Counted from the first letter of the stretch, positions 1 to 8,808 are shown. The stretch is 64,000 nucleotides of DNA from Cruoricaptor ignavus (GCF_900141665.1 NZ_FQYI01000001.1:310001-374000); one strand, 5' to 3'. Numbers and translations: made by a program. Notes: generated by a model from the letters alone, not told the origin.

Positions 1-2178
1 ACAATGCAGGCCATTGCCTACAATGCGCGAACGGAGGAAAGCGAGGGGGTGATAGTGGCGCAGAAAACGAAGAAAGTAAATGATTCCGTATACTTTATGC
101 GCCGCGGAATGTACACCACCGATGAATATTTCATTAAAAAGAAGGACTCCGTGGCGGACTACCACCTGCTCGCGCCGGACATAAAACTGATACGCGGGAA
201 GAATGCGTCACAGGTGATCACCGGCCCCGTGCAGATGTACATAGAGCAGGTGCCTACGCCACTGATAATGCCATTTGCGATTCTCCCGATTACCGACAAA
301 CGCTCCGCGGGCATCCTCATCCCAAGCTTCGGGGAGCGGCAGGATATGGGCTTCTTCCTGAACGGGCTGGGCTACTACCAGCCGCTGGGCGATCATTTTG
401 ATGTAAAGCTACTTGCCGACCTGTATACCAAGGGCAGCTGGAACCTCCGCCCGGAGGTGAATTACAAAAAAAATTACCGCTACTCCGGCAACTTCTCCGC
501 AGAGGCGGGCACCACCGTCCGCGGCATCCGCGGCCTGGCGGATTACAACAAGAGCGGCACCTACCGCATCGGCTGGCGGCACCAGCAGGACCCCAAGGCC
601 AACCCTTACCTGAATTTTTCGGCATCCGTGGATATCGTAAGCCAGAAATTTTACAACAACACCGTAAACAACAATTATTTCTTCAACCAGAATGCGCTGA
701 ACACGCAGCAGAACTCCTCGGTGAGCATTACTAAAAGGTTCCTTACCCTACCGCTGTACATCACGGGGAGCGCATCCTACAGCCAGAATTTTGCGACGAA
801 TTTTGTAAATCTCAGGCTGCCGCAGCTTACGGTAGCGGTGAATCAGTTTTATCTTTTTAAACCCAAAAACGGCGGCGCGAGGGAGGGCCTGCTGGAAAAC
901 CTTACCGTAAACACAGGGCTGAATTTCTCCAACTATGTGAATGCCCAGTCTCAGGAGATGTTTACCAAAGGAATGTGGGACAAGATGCAGACCGGGGCGC
1001 AGAATAATCTCGCGCTTTCCACCAATACCACCCTGGCAAGGTACTTCACCCTGAGCCTCAGCGCAAATGCTAATAATGTACTGAGTACCAAGACTTTAAG
1101 CCGAGCGTATGACCCGGTAAAAAACGAAATAGTAAATGATTACCGGAATAAGATTGCCGGATTTTCTACCTTTTCCACATCGGCAAGTTTGCAGACCACG
1201 CTCTACGGCCTGCTGAATTTCAAAAAAAACAGTGCGGTACAGGCGATTCGCCATATGATGACGCCGAGCATCGGCTTTACCTACTCGCCAGATTTCGGCT
1301 CGCCATCCTGGGGCTATTATCGGCACTACTACGACGCGAGCGGCGCGATGACACCCTATTCCATCTTCGAGGGCGGCGTGTATGGAGCGCCTGCCAGCGG
1401 CCTGGTGCAGAGTTTAGGCTTCAATATCGGCAATAACATCGAGATGAAGGTACGCTCGAAATCCGACTCCGCCGGGGTGAAAAAGGTGAAGATTTTTGAA
1501 AGCCTGAATATTTCCGGCGGCTACAATTTCGCTGCAAAGGATTATAAATGGTCGATGATTAATGTAAGCGGGCAGACCTCGCTTTTCGACAGCAGACTAA
1601 GCGTGAACACCAGCCTGGTGGTAGATCCTTACAAAACCAACTATGATGAATACGGCATAGGTACCCGCACTACCAGGTTCGGCGGTTTCGGAATTCAGGG
1701 CTTCAATGTGCAGATGTCCGTGCCGCTGAGCGATGCCATTTTCGGCGAAAGGGAAAAACCGGAAAGCAAGTACCAGACCAGGGGCGCCATCCGCAATGAA
1801 AATTATTTCTTTGATGAGGAAAATTATGCGCGCTTCAGCCAGCCTTGGACGCTGAACATCAATGCCAACTACGCCTACTACCGCAGCTCTACGCGCTTCG
1901 GAAACGAGGTAGCCTCCGTAGGGCTGGACGGCAGCGTGAAGCTTACCCCGTATTGGAATATAAACTACAGCACGAACTACGACCTCGCAAGCGGGAAAAT
2001 AGGCTATACCAGGCTTGGCTTCAACAGGGACCAGCGCAGCTTCCTTATTACTTTCAACTGGGTGCCTTTTGGCGCATACAAGGTTTATGACTTCTTTATC
2101 GGCATTAAAGCAAACATCCTCCGCGACGCAGTGAAGTACAAGCAGAGAAGTTTTAATGATGCAAACGCGCCGTTCTGA
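1..2178 (+). CDS. lptD: LptD/OstA-like outer-membrane LPS-assembly protein, 5' partial
   Basis: The frame is open from the first base, so the signal peptide and most of the periplasmic domain lie outside the window; 725 residues are visible. They resemble the C-terminal part of Bacteroidetes LptD-like proteins, the beta-barrel that with LptE places lipopolysaccharide in the outer leaflet. The segment around QVPTPLIMPFAILPI (about residue 82) looks like the link from the periplasmic domain into the barrel. The rest alternates polar and aromatic residues rich in Tyr, Asn and Gly, as expected for outer-membrane strands, and ends without a globular tail. There are no catalytic motifs, so the call rests on overall resemblance. 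ridA follows 46 bases later from its own promoter. Confidence 0.75.
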   Translation, partial: TMQAIAYNARTEESEGVIVAQKTKKVNDSVYFMRRGMYTTDEYFIKKKDSVADYHLLAPDIKLIRGKNASQVITGPVQMYIEQVPTPLIMPFAILPITDKRSAGILIPSFGERQDMGFFLNGLGYYQPLGDHFDVKLLADLYTKGSWNLRPEVNYKKNYRYSGNFSAEAGTTVRGIRGLADYNKSGTYRIGWRHQQDPKANPYLNFSASVDIVSQKFYNNTVNNNYFFNQNALNTQQNSSVSITKRFLTLPLYITGSASYSQNFATNFVNLRLPQLTVAVNQFYLFKPKNGGAREGLLENLTVNTGLNFSNYVNAQSQEMFTKGMWDKMQTGAQNNLALSTNTTLARYFTLSLSANANNVLSTKTLSRAYDPVKNEIVNDYRNKIAGFSTFSTSASLQTTLYGLLNFKKNSAVQAIRHMMTPSIGFTYSPDFGSPSWGYYRHYYDASGAMTPYSIFEGGVYGAPASGLVQSLGFNIGNNIEMKVRSKSDSAGVKKVKIFESLNISGGYNFAAKDYKWSMINVSGQTSLFDSRLSVNTSLVVDPYKTNYDEYGIGTRTTRFGGFGIQGFNVQMSVPLSDAIFGEREKPESKYQTRGAIRNENYFFDEENYARFSQPWTLNINANYAYYRSSTRFGNEVASVGLDGSVKLTPYWNINYSTNYDLASGKIGYTRLGFNRDQRSFLITFNWVPFGAYKVYDFFIGIKANILRDAVKYKQRSFNDANAPF

Positions 2179-2211
2179 TGAAGAATATTTTCAAGGGTAA
2201 ATATATCGGAT

Positions 2212-2219
2212 TATCTTTG
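2212..2219 (+). promoter_or_regulatory. Bacteroidetes -7 box of ridA
   Basis: TATCTTTG matches the TAnnTTTG element used by the Bacteroidetes primary sigma factor. Only 5 nt separate it from the ATG at 2225, so the transcript would be leaderless or nearly so. Confidence 0.65.
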
Positions 2220-2224
2220 CCACT

Positions 2225-2605
2225 ATGAAAAAGATTATCAACTCAGAAATGGCGCCTGCAGCGATAGGGCCGTACTCCCACGCCGTGCTGGCGGGAGGCT
2301 TTCTCTACATCTCCGGGCAGGTGCCCGTAAACCCAGAAAACGGAAGCGTGCCCGAAGGCGTGGCAGAGCAGGCAGCGCAGGTAATGGAGAACCTGAAAGC
2401 CATCCTTACCGAAGCGGGGCTGAATTTTGAAAATGCGGTAAAGGCTACGATATTCCTTACCAATCTGGATGATTTCCAGGTGGTGAATGATGTGTATGCC
2501 TCCTACCTGGCCGAGGGTTCCTACCCTGCGAGGGAATGCGTGCAGGTCTCCCGGCTGCCGCGCGGGGTGGATGTGGAAATTTCAATGATCGCATACAAGG
2601 GCTGA
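2225..2605 (+). CDS. ridA: RidA family enamine/imine deaminase
   Basis: This 126-residue protein matches the usual length of the RidA/YjgF/UK114 family. These cytosolic trimers hydrolyse reactive enamine/imine intermediates, such as 2-aminoacrylate released by PLP enzymes, to keto acids and ammonia. Visible signatures are the N-terminal APAAIGPYSHAV block, YISGQVPVNP, and the C-terminal PARECVQVSRLPRGVDVEI block, whose Arg (PAR) binds the substrate carboxylate. The ATG lies 5 nt after a -7 box, which supports this start. Its stop codon shares one base with the next start (TGATG), suggesting translational coupling to the membrane protein that follows. Confidence 0.93.
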   Translation: MKKIINSEMAPAAIGPYSHAVLAGGFLYISGQVPVNPENGSVPEGVAEQAAQVMENLKAILTEAGLNFENAVKATIFLTNLDDFQVVNDVYASYLAEGSYPARECVQVSRLPRGVDVEISMIAYKG

Positions 2606-3054
2606 TGAATTTCCTTCGCAATACCCTGGGCGTGCTGCTGGGGCTCGCGGTTTCGGCGCTCATCATCGGGCTTGCCATCCGCATCAATCCTGAGTGGGTG
2701 ACCTATGACAAATTTCTGCCCTTCCAGCACTGGGCAAAGTTCTTGGAATCTGTAAGCCAGGAGAAGGGCTTCTTCTGGTTTCTAATCCCAACAATCGGCG
2801 TGGCATCCATTCTGGGCGGCGTGGCGACTGCCCTTGTTGTAAAATATGCTAAGGTGGCGTACGCAATGCTTACCGGCTTGCTGCTGCTGAGCCTTGCCGT
2901 TTTGGATATCCTGATTTTCCCGTATCACCCGTGGTTTTACAAGATTGCCGTCATCTTCATCTACTTTCCGTGCGCCTGGCTGGGCGGGAAGATTGTGGAA
3001 TACATCCTTGACAGGGCGGAGAAAAGGCGGCTTTCGAGGAAGCTCAATCTATAA
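2605..3054 (+). CDS. Small integral membrane protein, unknown function
   Basis: A 149-residue protein whose ATG overlaps the ridA stop by one base; that overlap decides the start over an upstream in-frame Met. It has four likely membrane helices: residues 3-24, about 59-80, about 82-105 and about 110-130. Short loops join them and the C-terminus is strongly basic (EKRRLSRKLNL), which should face the cytoplasm. I do not recognise a named family or a catalytic motif. The tight coupling to ridA says only that the two are co-expressed. A hairpin terminator follows directly. Confidence 0.75.
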   Translation: MNFLRNTLGVLLGLAVSALIIGLAIRINPEWVTYDKFLPFQHWAKFLESVSQEKGFFWFLIPTIGVASILGGVATALVVKYAKVAYAMLTGLLLLSLAVLDILIFPYHPWFYKIAVIFIYFPCAWLGGKIVEYILDRAEKRRLSRKLNL

Positions 3055-3058
3055 AAAA

Positions 3059-3080
3059 AGGCTGCAGTTGGTTGCAGCCT
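3059..3080. terminator. Bidirectional terminator between the ridA operon and htrA
   Basis: An 8-bp stem (AGGCTGCA / TGCAGCCT) with a 6-nt loop, with A-rich sequence before it and T-rich sequence after it. It sits between two converging genes and can serve both. Confidence 0.8.
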
Positions 3081-3099
3081 CTTTTCTTTTTGTTAACAT

Positions 3100-4620
3100 T
3101 TACTCCGGCATTCGGAAGCCTTGGGTGTAAATTCTTCCGTAGCCATCCACAAATTTTACGGAAACATTGCCCCTATGATTTTTCAGGATGTTTTCCACAT
3201 CTTTCTGTGAGTTTACGCCTTTTCCGTTGATTTCGGTAATGATGTAGTTATCACCAATGCCAATCTTCGAAAGCTCTCCTCCCTGAATTACATTCTTCGC
3301 AATCACTCCGCTGTACAGGCCGTATCTTGTTTTGAAGCTATCGCTCAGCGGCTCAAATTCCGCTCCGATTTTTTCACTAACAGTCAGGTCTGCCCGGCTT
3401 CTGGCAGAAGTGCCGCCTTTCTGATCGTGCAGGGTAACAGGCACGGTAGTTTCCCGACCATTGCGCAGGTAGCTCACATTTACTTTATCCCCTGGCCTTC
3501 TGCTACCCACCAGTACGGAAAGGTCGCTGAAACTGCTCACCGGCACATTATCGATTTTTGTAATAATGTCACCCTTGCGCAGTCCTGCGGACTCTGCACC
3601 GCTATTGTCCTGAACGCTGATGACATACATACCGTTACCCGGCTTCAGGCTGGTGCGGTACTGTTGGTTGTACCTTGCCACCGACTGATCATCGGAGAGG
3701 TCCAGCGACTGCACACCGAGGAACCCACGCTGAACTAGGCCGTATTTTTTAAGATCCTCCACCACTTTCCTGGCAAGATTGGATGGCACCGCAAAGCCGT
3801 AGCCCGCGTAATAACCGCTCGGCGAAGCGATGGCGGAATTAATGCCTATTAGGTTTCCATTGGTATCCACCAAAGCGCCGCCGGAATTTCCTTGGTTAAT
3901 TGCCGCATCCGTCTGGATGAAGCTTTCGATAGGGTTGGTGGCCGTGCCGCTTTGCGAAAGAATCCCGATGCCGCGACCTTTTGCGGAAACAATGCCCGCC
4001 GTGACCGTAGAGTTCAGACCGAGCGGATTTCCCACCGCCAACACCCACTGCCCCACTTCCACCGCATCAGAATTGGCGAAATTCAGGTACGGCAAACCTT
4101 TCTCCTCAATTTTAAGGAGGGAAATATCCGTGTTTGGATCGGTGCCCACAAGCGTTGCAGAATACACCTTTTTGTTGCTCAGCACCACATCGATTTTATT
4201 GGCACCCGCCACCACATGGTTGTTGGAAATAATGTAGCCGTCCGGCGAAATTATCACGCCAGAACCCATACTCGTCGGCATATTGTCCGGCATTCGCTGC
4301 TGGCGCTGCTGCCTTCCGAAAGGATCTCCGAAAAAGCGTTCAAAAATATCCTGCTCGGTAATTCTTCCGGCGGAGCGGTTGCTGTAATTTCTGATGGTAA
4401 CCACCGCAGGCACCGTGGTTTTGGAGGCTTTCACGAAATCATCACCGATTGCCGCGGAATTCAGGCCGGCAAAGGAAACATTTTCCGCCGTCTGGAAATA
4501 GCCCGTATCATTGGAAGCGCCGCCATTCCCAAAATAATGGATGGCGCCGAAAGTTGTAGCGCCGGACATTACGCCAACCAACGCATACGGCACAAGTTTT
4601 TTCAATCTATCCTTCATCAT
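3100..4620 (-). CDS. htrA: HtrA/DegP-type periplasmic serine protease with two PDZ domains
   Basis: About 506 residues from the ATG at 4620. An N-terminal membrane/signal segment (KLVPYALVGVMSGATTFGAI) is followed by a trypsin-like domain with the triad His135 (SNNHVVAG), Asp165 (NTDISLL) and Ser246 (GNSGGAL). Two PDZ domains follow, at roughly 300-400 and 415-500. HtrA proteins degrade or refold damaged envelope proteins and act as oligomers. The frame is open upstream to a TTG at 4650, but that lies within about 8 nt of the -7 box. The ATGs at 4620 and 4617 fit better, leaving a leader of about 30 nt. The gene converges on the ridA operon. Confidence 0.92.
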   Translation of the reverse strand: MMKDRLKKLVPYALVGVMSGATTFGAIHYFGNGGASNDTGYFQTAENVSFAGLNSAAIGDDFVKASKTTVPAVVTIRNYSNRSAGRITEQDIFERFFGDPFGRQQRQQRMPDNMPTSMGSGVIISPDGYIISNNHVVAGANKIDVVLSNKKVYSATLVGTDPNTDISLLKIEEKGLPYLNFANSDAVEVGQWVLAVGNPLGLNSTVTAGIVSAKGRGIGILSQSGTATNPIESFIQTDAAINQGNSGGALVDTNGNLIGINSAIASPSGYYAGYGFAVPSNLARKVVEDLKKYGLVQRGFLGVQSLDLSDDQSVARYNQQYRTSLKPGNGMYVISVQDNSGAESAGLRKGDIITKIDNVPVSSFSDLSVLVGSRRPGDKVNVSYLRNGRETTVPVTLHDQKGGTSARSRADLTVSEKIGAEFEPLSDSFKTRYGLYSGVIAKNVIQGGELSKIGIGDNYIITEINGKGVNSQKDVENILKNHRGNVSVKFVDGYGRIYTQGFRMPE

Positions 4621-4657
4621 TTTCAATTTTTTATTTGTGAATTTTCGCAATTCATTA

Positions 4658-4665
4658 CAAATTTA
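4658..4665 (-). promoter_or_regulatory. -7 box of htrA
   Basis: TAAATTTG on the minus strand matches TAnnTTTG. It implies transcription from about 4652 and so supports an htrA start at 4620 or 4617 rather than further upstream. Confidence 0.55.
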
Positions 4666-4884
4666 ATGCTAAACCCTGTTGAGCAAAGTAAAAAGGCACA
4701 AGTAAAAAGTAAAATATGGCTTGTGAAACCTTTCGCGCTGAGCCTTTTGAAGCGTTTTTTAAGATTTAAAAATTGAAAAAAATCGGTAAAGCTTTGCGTA
4801 TTTGCGTGCTATTAACTTTTTGCGTAAAATCTTGTTTCTCAAATCTCGGTTCTTGACTCTGAAATCCAAACTTCTGCAAATCCT
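4666..4884. other. AT-rich divergent spacer between htrA and the U32 gene
   Basis: No coding frame I would trust and no tRNA. It holds two copies of AAGTAAAAAG (4686-4695 and 4700-4709, 14 nt apart) and several TTTGCGT words. With the promoters of the flanking genes it makes up the upstream region of both. Confidence 0.5.
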
Positions 4885-4892
4885 TATCTTTG
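4885..4892 (+). promoter_or_regulatory. -7 box of the U32 protein operon
   Basis: TATCTTTG, a full match to TAnnTTTG, 26 nt before the ATG at 4919. It places the start of the mRNA after the in-frame upstream codons and so supports the 4919 start. Confidence 0.6.
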
Positions 4893-4918
4893 CAAAAATT
4901 TTTCAGGAACTAAAATTA

Positions 4919-6163
4919 ATGACGAAAAGCGGAAAAATAGAACTGATGGCACCTGCAGGCGATTTTGCATCGCTTCAGGCAGCGATTGATAACGGCGCAG
5001 ATTCCGTGTATTTCGGTGTGGAGCAGCTCAATATGAGGGCGCGCTCTACGGTGAATTTCACGCTGGATGACCTACCGGAAATTTCGCGGCGCTGCGCCGA
5101 AAAAGGCGTGCGCACTTATCTCACGCTCAACACCATCATCTACGATCACGACCTTTCCATCATCAAAACCCTTCTCAATAAAGCGAAGGAAGCGAACCTG
5201 ACCGCCGTGATTGCGATGGATCAGGCGGTGATTGCTTACGCCCGCCAAATCGGGATGGAGGTGCATATTTCCACGCAAATCAACATAACCAACATTGAAA
5301 CGGTAAAGTTTTACGCGATGTTTGCCGATACAATGGTGATGAGCCGCGAACTTTCATTAAACCAAATTCGGAAAATTTGTCAGCAAATTGAAAAGGAAAA
5401 CGTTCGCGGTCCTTCCGGAAATCTGGTGGAGGTGGAAATCTTCGGGCACGGTGCGCTGTGTATGGCAGTTTCTGGCAAATGCTACCTGAGCTTGCACTCG
5501 CACAATTCATCGGCAAACCGTGGGGCCTGCAAGCAGAACTGCCGCAAGAAATATACGGTGATAGACCAGGAATCCGGCTTTGAAATCGAGCTGGATAATG
5601 AATATATGATGTCGCCAAAAGATCTTTGCACGATTGATTTCCTCGATGAAATCGTGGATGCCGGTGTGAAAGTTCTGAAGATTGAAGGCCGCGGAAGAGC
5701 GCCAGAATATGTGGCCACCGTGGTGAAATGCTACCGCGAAGCGATAGATGCCATTGCGGACGGAAACTTTGATGCTGACAAAGTGGCAGGCTGGATGCAA
5801 AGGCTGGAAACGGTTTACAACCGCGGTTTCTGGGCGGGCTATTATCTTGGTCAGGAATTGGGTGAGTGGTCTCCAAATCCTGGATCAAATGCTACGCAGA
5901 AGAAGGTTTACATTGGGAAAGGCCGGCATTTTTATCCAAAATCGAATATTGCGGAATTCCTGATTGAAGCCTATGATTTGAGCGTGGGCGATAAGGTGCT
6001 GATTCAAGGGCCGACAACCGGCTCGCAGGAGATGGTGGTGGAAGAAATGATGGTGGATGAGAAAGGCATTGCGGAAAAAGCGACGAAATCTGATGTGATA
6101 ACTTTCAGGACGAATTTCCGCGTAAGACCAAGCGATAAGCTGTATAAGGTGGTACCGGCTTAA
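4919..6163 (+). CDS. U32 family protein (YegQ/TrhP type)
   Basis: This 414-residue protein belongs to peptidase family U32. It carries the family signature around EIFGHGALCMAVSGKCYLS (about residues 177-195) and the cysteine-rich NRGACKQNCRKKY block nearby. The nearest well-studied members, YegQ/TrhP, make 5-hydroxyuridine at position 34 of tRNAs rather than degrade protein. That role is inferred from family and length, not proven here. The N-terminal ELMAPAGDFASLQAAIDNGA begins a TIM-barrel-like fold. The start follows the -7 box; a longer frame reaching 4802 precedes the promoter and was rejected. A ferredoxin gene follows after 7 bases. Confidence 0.85.
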   Translation: MTKSGKIELMAPAGDFASLQAAIDNGADSVYFGVEQLNMRARSTVNFTLDDLPEISRRCAEKGVRTYLTLNTIIYDHDLSIIKTLLNKAKEANLTAVIAMDQAVIAYARQIGMEVHISTQINITNIETVKFYAMFADTMVMSRELSLNQIRKICQQIEKENVRGPSGNLVEVEIFGHGALCMAVSGKCYLSLHSHNSSANRGACKQNCRKKYTVIDQESGFEIELDNEYMMSPKDLCTIDFLDEIVDAGVKVLKIEGRGRAPEYVATVVKCYREAIDAIADGNFDADKVAGWMQRLETVYNRGFWAGYYLGQELGEWSPNPGSNATQKKVYIGKGRHFYPKSNIAEFLIEAYDLSVGDKVLIQGPTTGSQEMVVEEMMVDEKGIAEKATKSDVITFRTNFRVRPSDKLYKVVPA

Positions 6164-6170
6164 AAGTCTG

Positions 6171-6401
6171 ATGGTAATCGTCACTCTTCAACGCGAAAAA
6201 TGCATCGGCTGCAATTACTGTGCGGAGTTTGCGCCGGAATTTTTCCGTATGTCCAAAAAAGACGGGAAATCCGTACTGCTAAAATCCACTGAAAAAAAAG
6301 GCTTCCACACACTGAAAACGCCGCTACATCACGCTTTTGAGCCCTGTGAAAAGGCAGCGAAAGCCTGCCCTGTAAACATCATCACTGTAAAAGAAATCTG
6401 A
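6171..6401 (+). CDS. Single-cluster 4Fe-4S ferredoxin
   Basis: A 76-residue protein with CIGCNYC (Cys11, 14, 17) near the N-terminus and CEKAAKACPV near the C-terminus. This is the cysteine spacing of a monocluster [4Fe-4S] ferredoxin; a second cluster cannot be formed from the visible cysteines. It is a cytosolic electron carrier. It lies between the U32 gene (7-base gap) and the cyclo-ligase (one-base TGATG overlap), so the three form one transcript. Supplying electrons or iron-sulfur chemistry to the U32 enzyme is an attractive guess but only a guess. Confidence 0.85.
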   Translation: MVIVTLQREKCIGCNYCAEFAPEFFRMSKKDGKSVLLKSTEKKGFHTLKTPLHHAFEPCEKAAKACPVNIITVKEI

Positions 6402-6967
6402 TGACAAAGACTGCGCTGCGCAAAATTTACAGAGAAAAGAGAAAGGCGCTGAGCCTGAATGAAATATCTCAATTTTCAGAAAGGATTTTTGAGAATTTTA
6501 TAAATTGTTTTGATTTAAAAGATTCGCAAAAAATCCACATATTTTTATCGGTTTCAAAATTGAGGGAAGTAAAAACAAAAAGTTTTATTGACTATTGTTT
6601 TCAGCGAAACATCAGGGTTTTTGTTCCGAAAATGATGGGAGATAGTTTGATTTCTGTGGAAATTTTTCCTGAAACAGAATTGGAAATCAACAGTTTTGGA
6701 ATTTCTGAGCCAAGAACTAATGCTGATTCCGGCGAGAAATTTTTTGATTATATCATCACACCTTTATTGTATTGCGATGAATTTGGCAACAGGGTAGGCT
6801 ACGGCAAAGGCTTTTACGACAGGCTTTTTACCCAGGTTGAAAATTCTTTGAAGGTCGGTGTGAATTTTTTCCCGCCAGATGAAATTATTGAAAATGCCGA
6901 TAAACACGATGTTCCGCTCGATTATCTGGTGACGCCGGATGAAGTTTTTTCATTCGGAACTTTGTAG
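6401..6967 (+). CDS. 5-formyltetrahydrofolate cyclo-ligase
   Basis: A 188-residue protein of the MTHFS/YgfA family, which uses ATP to turn 5-formyl-THF into 5,10-methenyl-THF and so recycles a dead-end folate. The N-terminal MTKTALRKIYREKRKAL supplies the basic nucleotide-binding start, and the C-terminal GNRVGYGKGFYDRLF (about residues 128-142) is the family's hallmark loop. Length is normal. It is the third gene of the U32-ferredoxin operon, and its codons are much more AT-rich than those of the U32 gene. Its last 46 bases overlap the 3' end of the convergent lipoprotein gene. Confidence 0.9.
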   Translation: MTKTALRKIYREKRKALSLNEISQFSERIFENFINCFDLKDSQKIHIFLSVSKLREVKTKSFIDYCFQRNIRVFVPKMMGDSLISVEIFPETELEINSFGISEPRTNADSGEKFFDYIITPLLYCDEFGNRVGYGKGFYDRLFTQVENSLKVGVNFFPPDEIIENADKHDVPLDYLVTPDEVFSFGTL

Positions 6968-7506
6968 TCTAAATCTTCAAAGAAAAATTTAAATTCCTTT
7001 TTAAACTGCACTGGCTTCAGCTTCATCGTAAAGCGCGCAGTTCTCGGCAAAGTCCCTACAGCACGGTTATCCTGGTTAAAATATTCCACATCGAAAGTTG
7101 CAAAATTCACGGTGTCTTTCCCGATGATTTCCTTGTGAACATTCAAGTTGGAAACCTTCGCATTTTTCGCATTCAGGCTGTCGATTTCGCGAAAAAGTTT
7201 TTTTAAAATAAGCGAATCTGGTTTTTCAAAATAGGTTTGCATTTGCGCAAAAATCACTGAATCTATTTCAGAATCACCGTTTCCTGAGCGGTAAAGCGCC
7301 GCCAAATCCAACAGTTCCTGCGTTTTTTGAGTGGTAATTTGCGCTATTGCCTGTGCGCTGTCCAGCTTTGCAACAGGGTAGGTTTTCTCGTTTTGATTAT
7401 CTCGCCAACTTTCGTTATCGCTGATATTTTCTGTATTTTTATTACAGGAAAATAACAAATTTAAGAAAATTATGGATAAAATAAAATTATTCAGCAGGTT
7501 TTTCAT
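6922..7506 (-). CDS. Lipoprotein of unknown function
   Basis: A 194-residue protein. Its start is a signal peptide with a lipobox-like ending (IFLNLLFSCNKN, Cys about residue 21), so it is probably lipid-anchored in the envelope. The mature part is charged and mostly helical, with a hydrophilic C-terminus; I do not recognise a domain. The ATG lies inside the last 20 bases of the gene upstream, so the two are co-transcribed and probably translationally coupled. The 3' end overlaps the cyclo-ligase tail-to-tail. Confidence 0.7.
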   Translation of the reverse strand: MKNLLNNFILSIIFLNLLFSCNKNTENISDNESWRDNQNEKTYPVAKLDSAQAIAQITTQKTQELLDLAALYRSGNGDSEIDSVIFAQMQTYFEKPDSLILKKLFREIDSLNAKNAKVSNLNVHKEIIGKDTVNFATFDVEYFNQDNRAVGTLPRTARFTMKLKPVQFKKEFKFFFEDLDYKVPNEKTSSGVTR

Positions 7507-8641
7507 CGGTTTTCAATATTCGAAATTTAATCATATTAATTTTGCCTTTGGCATCGGTTTGTGTGCTTATCACATCTAGATTTTCCAGCGAGGTTGTCGG
7601 CAAAGTTACTAGGCTGATGTACCGCTGTTTGTCCATTGTTTCTACGCCGTATTGCTCGCTGTCGAACACCTGGTAAATCAGCGCATTATCTGCAATCAAG
7701 CGTTCCAGCTCTTGTCTTTTTTTCTTCAAATCCTTTATAGATCGCGAATAATAGTAAAGCATTTGTGCATAATCATTCGGCTGAAGCTCGATGGTTTCGT
7801 CTCTTGGCGCATTTTCAAGGTTTCGGTAAATTTCCTTTTCCTTGTAAAATGTCGATGAAACCACCATTTTCAGTTCCTTTGCCTTTGTGTTGTAAGTGAA
7901 TTCCTGCTTTGGCTGTAGCTTTACTAATATTGGGCTTTCGTCATTTGGCCGCAGGATTTTTACTTCTACAATGTCGGCTATCAGGCTGTTTCTATCGGCG
8001 TCGATAAATCTATAGGTGTATTTTTTTCTGAAAATCTCATCCTGAAAAATTAAAATCCCAAGCAAAACTGCCGCGAGAATCGTAGAAATCCACCAAAGAT
8101 GATCTTTGAATGATTTTTTATGTTTTATTTTTATCTCGCTTTGATTCTCATTATGTTTTACAAAAACCTGATTTTCAGTATAGTTTAATTGTAAATCAGG
8201 TTTTTCATCCGTTGTTTCATATTTTTCCGCAGAAATTTTTTCGGTGGATTTACTTAAAAGTTCTTCTTCACTTTCCGCAGCAGCAATTTCCTTTTCAAGC
8301 TCTTCGGTAGAAATGCCTTCATCATTTTCTTTCAGGATTTCATCAGCAAAAAGATGTTGCTTCTTGAAATCGTACCACGAAGCGTAACCCGCATAAATGC
8401 TGAGGATATTCAGCAAATCAATCCTTGGCAGCTTGCTGACCGGCGATGTTTTGAAGTAGGTGTAAAAAGATTTTTCGGAAATACTTCCCTTGGCAATACG
8501 GCGCAGTTCTTCCTGAAAGTAGATGATATCAATCCCTTTCCATTTAGAAATTTCTTTATCAGAAGGGCTGTGATTTTCCAGATACTTATCCTGAATCTCC
8601 TTTTTCAGCTGTTCAAAATGCAGTAAATCTATATCGTCCAA
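7487..8641 (-). CDS. Single-pass membrane protein with N-terminal helical domain, unknown function
   Basis: A 384-residue protein. Residues 1-100 form a helical domain (with FYTYFKTSPVSKLPRIDLLN) that I have a sense of seeing at the start of other Flavobacteria membrane proteins. An acidic Glu/Ser linker follows, then one membrane helix near residues 183-203 (HLWWISTILAAVLLGILIFQ). The C-terminal half, probably periplasmic, is mostly beta-like with a helical segment (IKDLKKKRQELERLI). The topology would suit envelope signalling or sensing, but I cannot assign a function. It shares 20 bases with the downstream lipoprotein gene, forming a two-gene unit. Confidence 0.7.
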   Translation of the reverse strand: MDDIDLLHFEQLKKEIQDKYLENHSPSDKEISKWKGIDIIYFQEELRRIAKGSISEKSFYTYFKTSPVSKLPRIDLLNILSIYAGYASWYDFKKQHLFADEILKENDEGISTEELEKEIAAAESEEELLSKSTEKISAEKYETTDEKPDLQLNYTENQVFVKHNENQSEIKIKHKKSFKDHLWWISTILAAVLLGILIFQDEIFRKKYTYRFIDADRNSLIADIVEVKILRPNDESPILVKLQPKQEFTYNTKAKELKMVVSSTFYKEKEIYRNLENAPRDETIELQPNDYAQMLYYYSRSIKDLKKKRQELERLIADNALIYQVFDSEQYGVETMDKQRYISLVTLPTTSLENLDVISTQTDAKGKINMIKFRILKTDEKPAE

Positions 8642-8680
8642 AATTGCTTAAATATTATAAAACACTGATTTTCAATTAAG

Positions 8681-8718
8681 TTAAATTGTAAATCACTTTA
8701 CAAAGATATTACAATTAA
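8681..8718. repeat. AT-rich inverted repeat between divergent genes
   Basis: Arms TTAAATTGTAA (8681-8691) and TTACAATTAA (8709-8718) pair with a one-base bulge across a 17-nt spacer. It lies between two divergent genes and could be an operator for either. No binding protein can be named. Confidence 0.4.
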
Positions 8719-8747
8719 TTTTCTATTGGATTTTTTTTTGGCTGCCC

Positions 8748-8755
8748 TACATTTG
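8748..8755 (+). promoter_or_regulatory. -7 box of the alanine-rich lipoprotein gene
   Basis: TACATTTG, a full TAnnTTTG match, giving a leader of about 50 nt. The leader contains a 5-bp hairpin (GTTCA/TGAAC, 8760-8773) and an A-rich stretch before the ATG. Confidence 0.6.
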
Positions 8756-8808
8756 CCCTGTTCAAAAGTGAACGAAAGAAAAAATTTTAACCCTTTAATA
8801 TTTTCATT

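Noticed and set aside
4621-4650. TTG start for HtrA at 4650
   Set aside because: It would lie at the very first bases of the predicted transcript and add ten residues before a normal signal segment; the ATGs at 4620 or 4617 fit better.
4686-4709. AAGTAAAAAG direct repeat as a regulatory site
   Set aside because: Two copies of an A-rich word in an AT-rich spacer are expected by chance.
3892-4776. Open frame antisense to htrA
   Set aside because: Covers the protease domain of htrA; composition rich in Arg and His, no recognisable motif.
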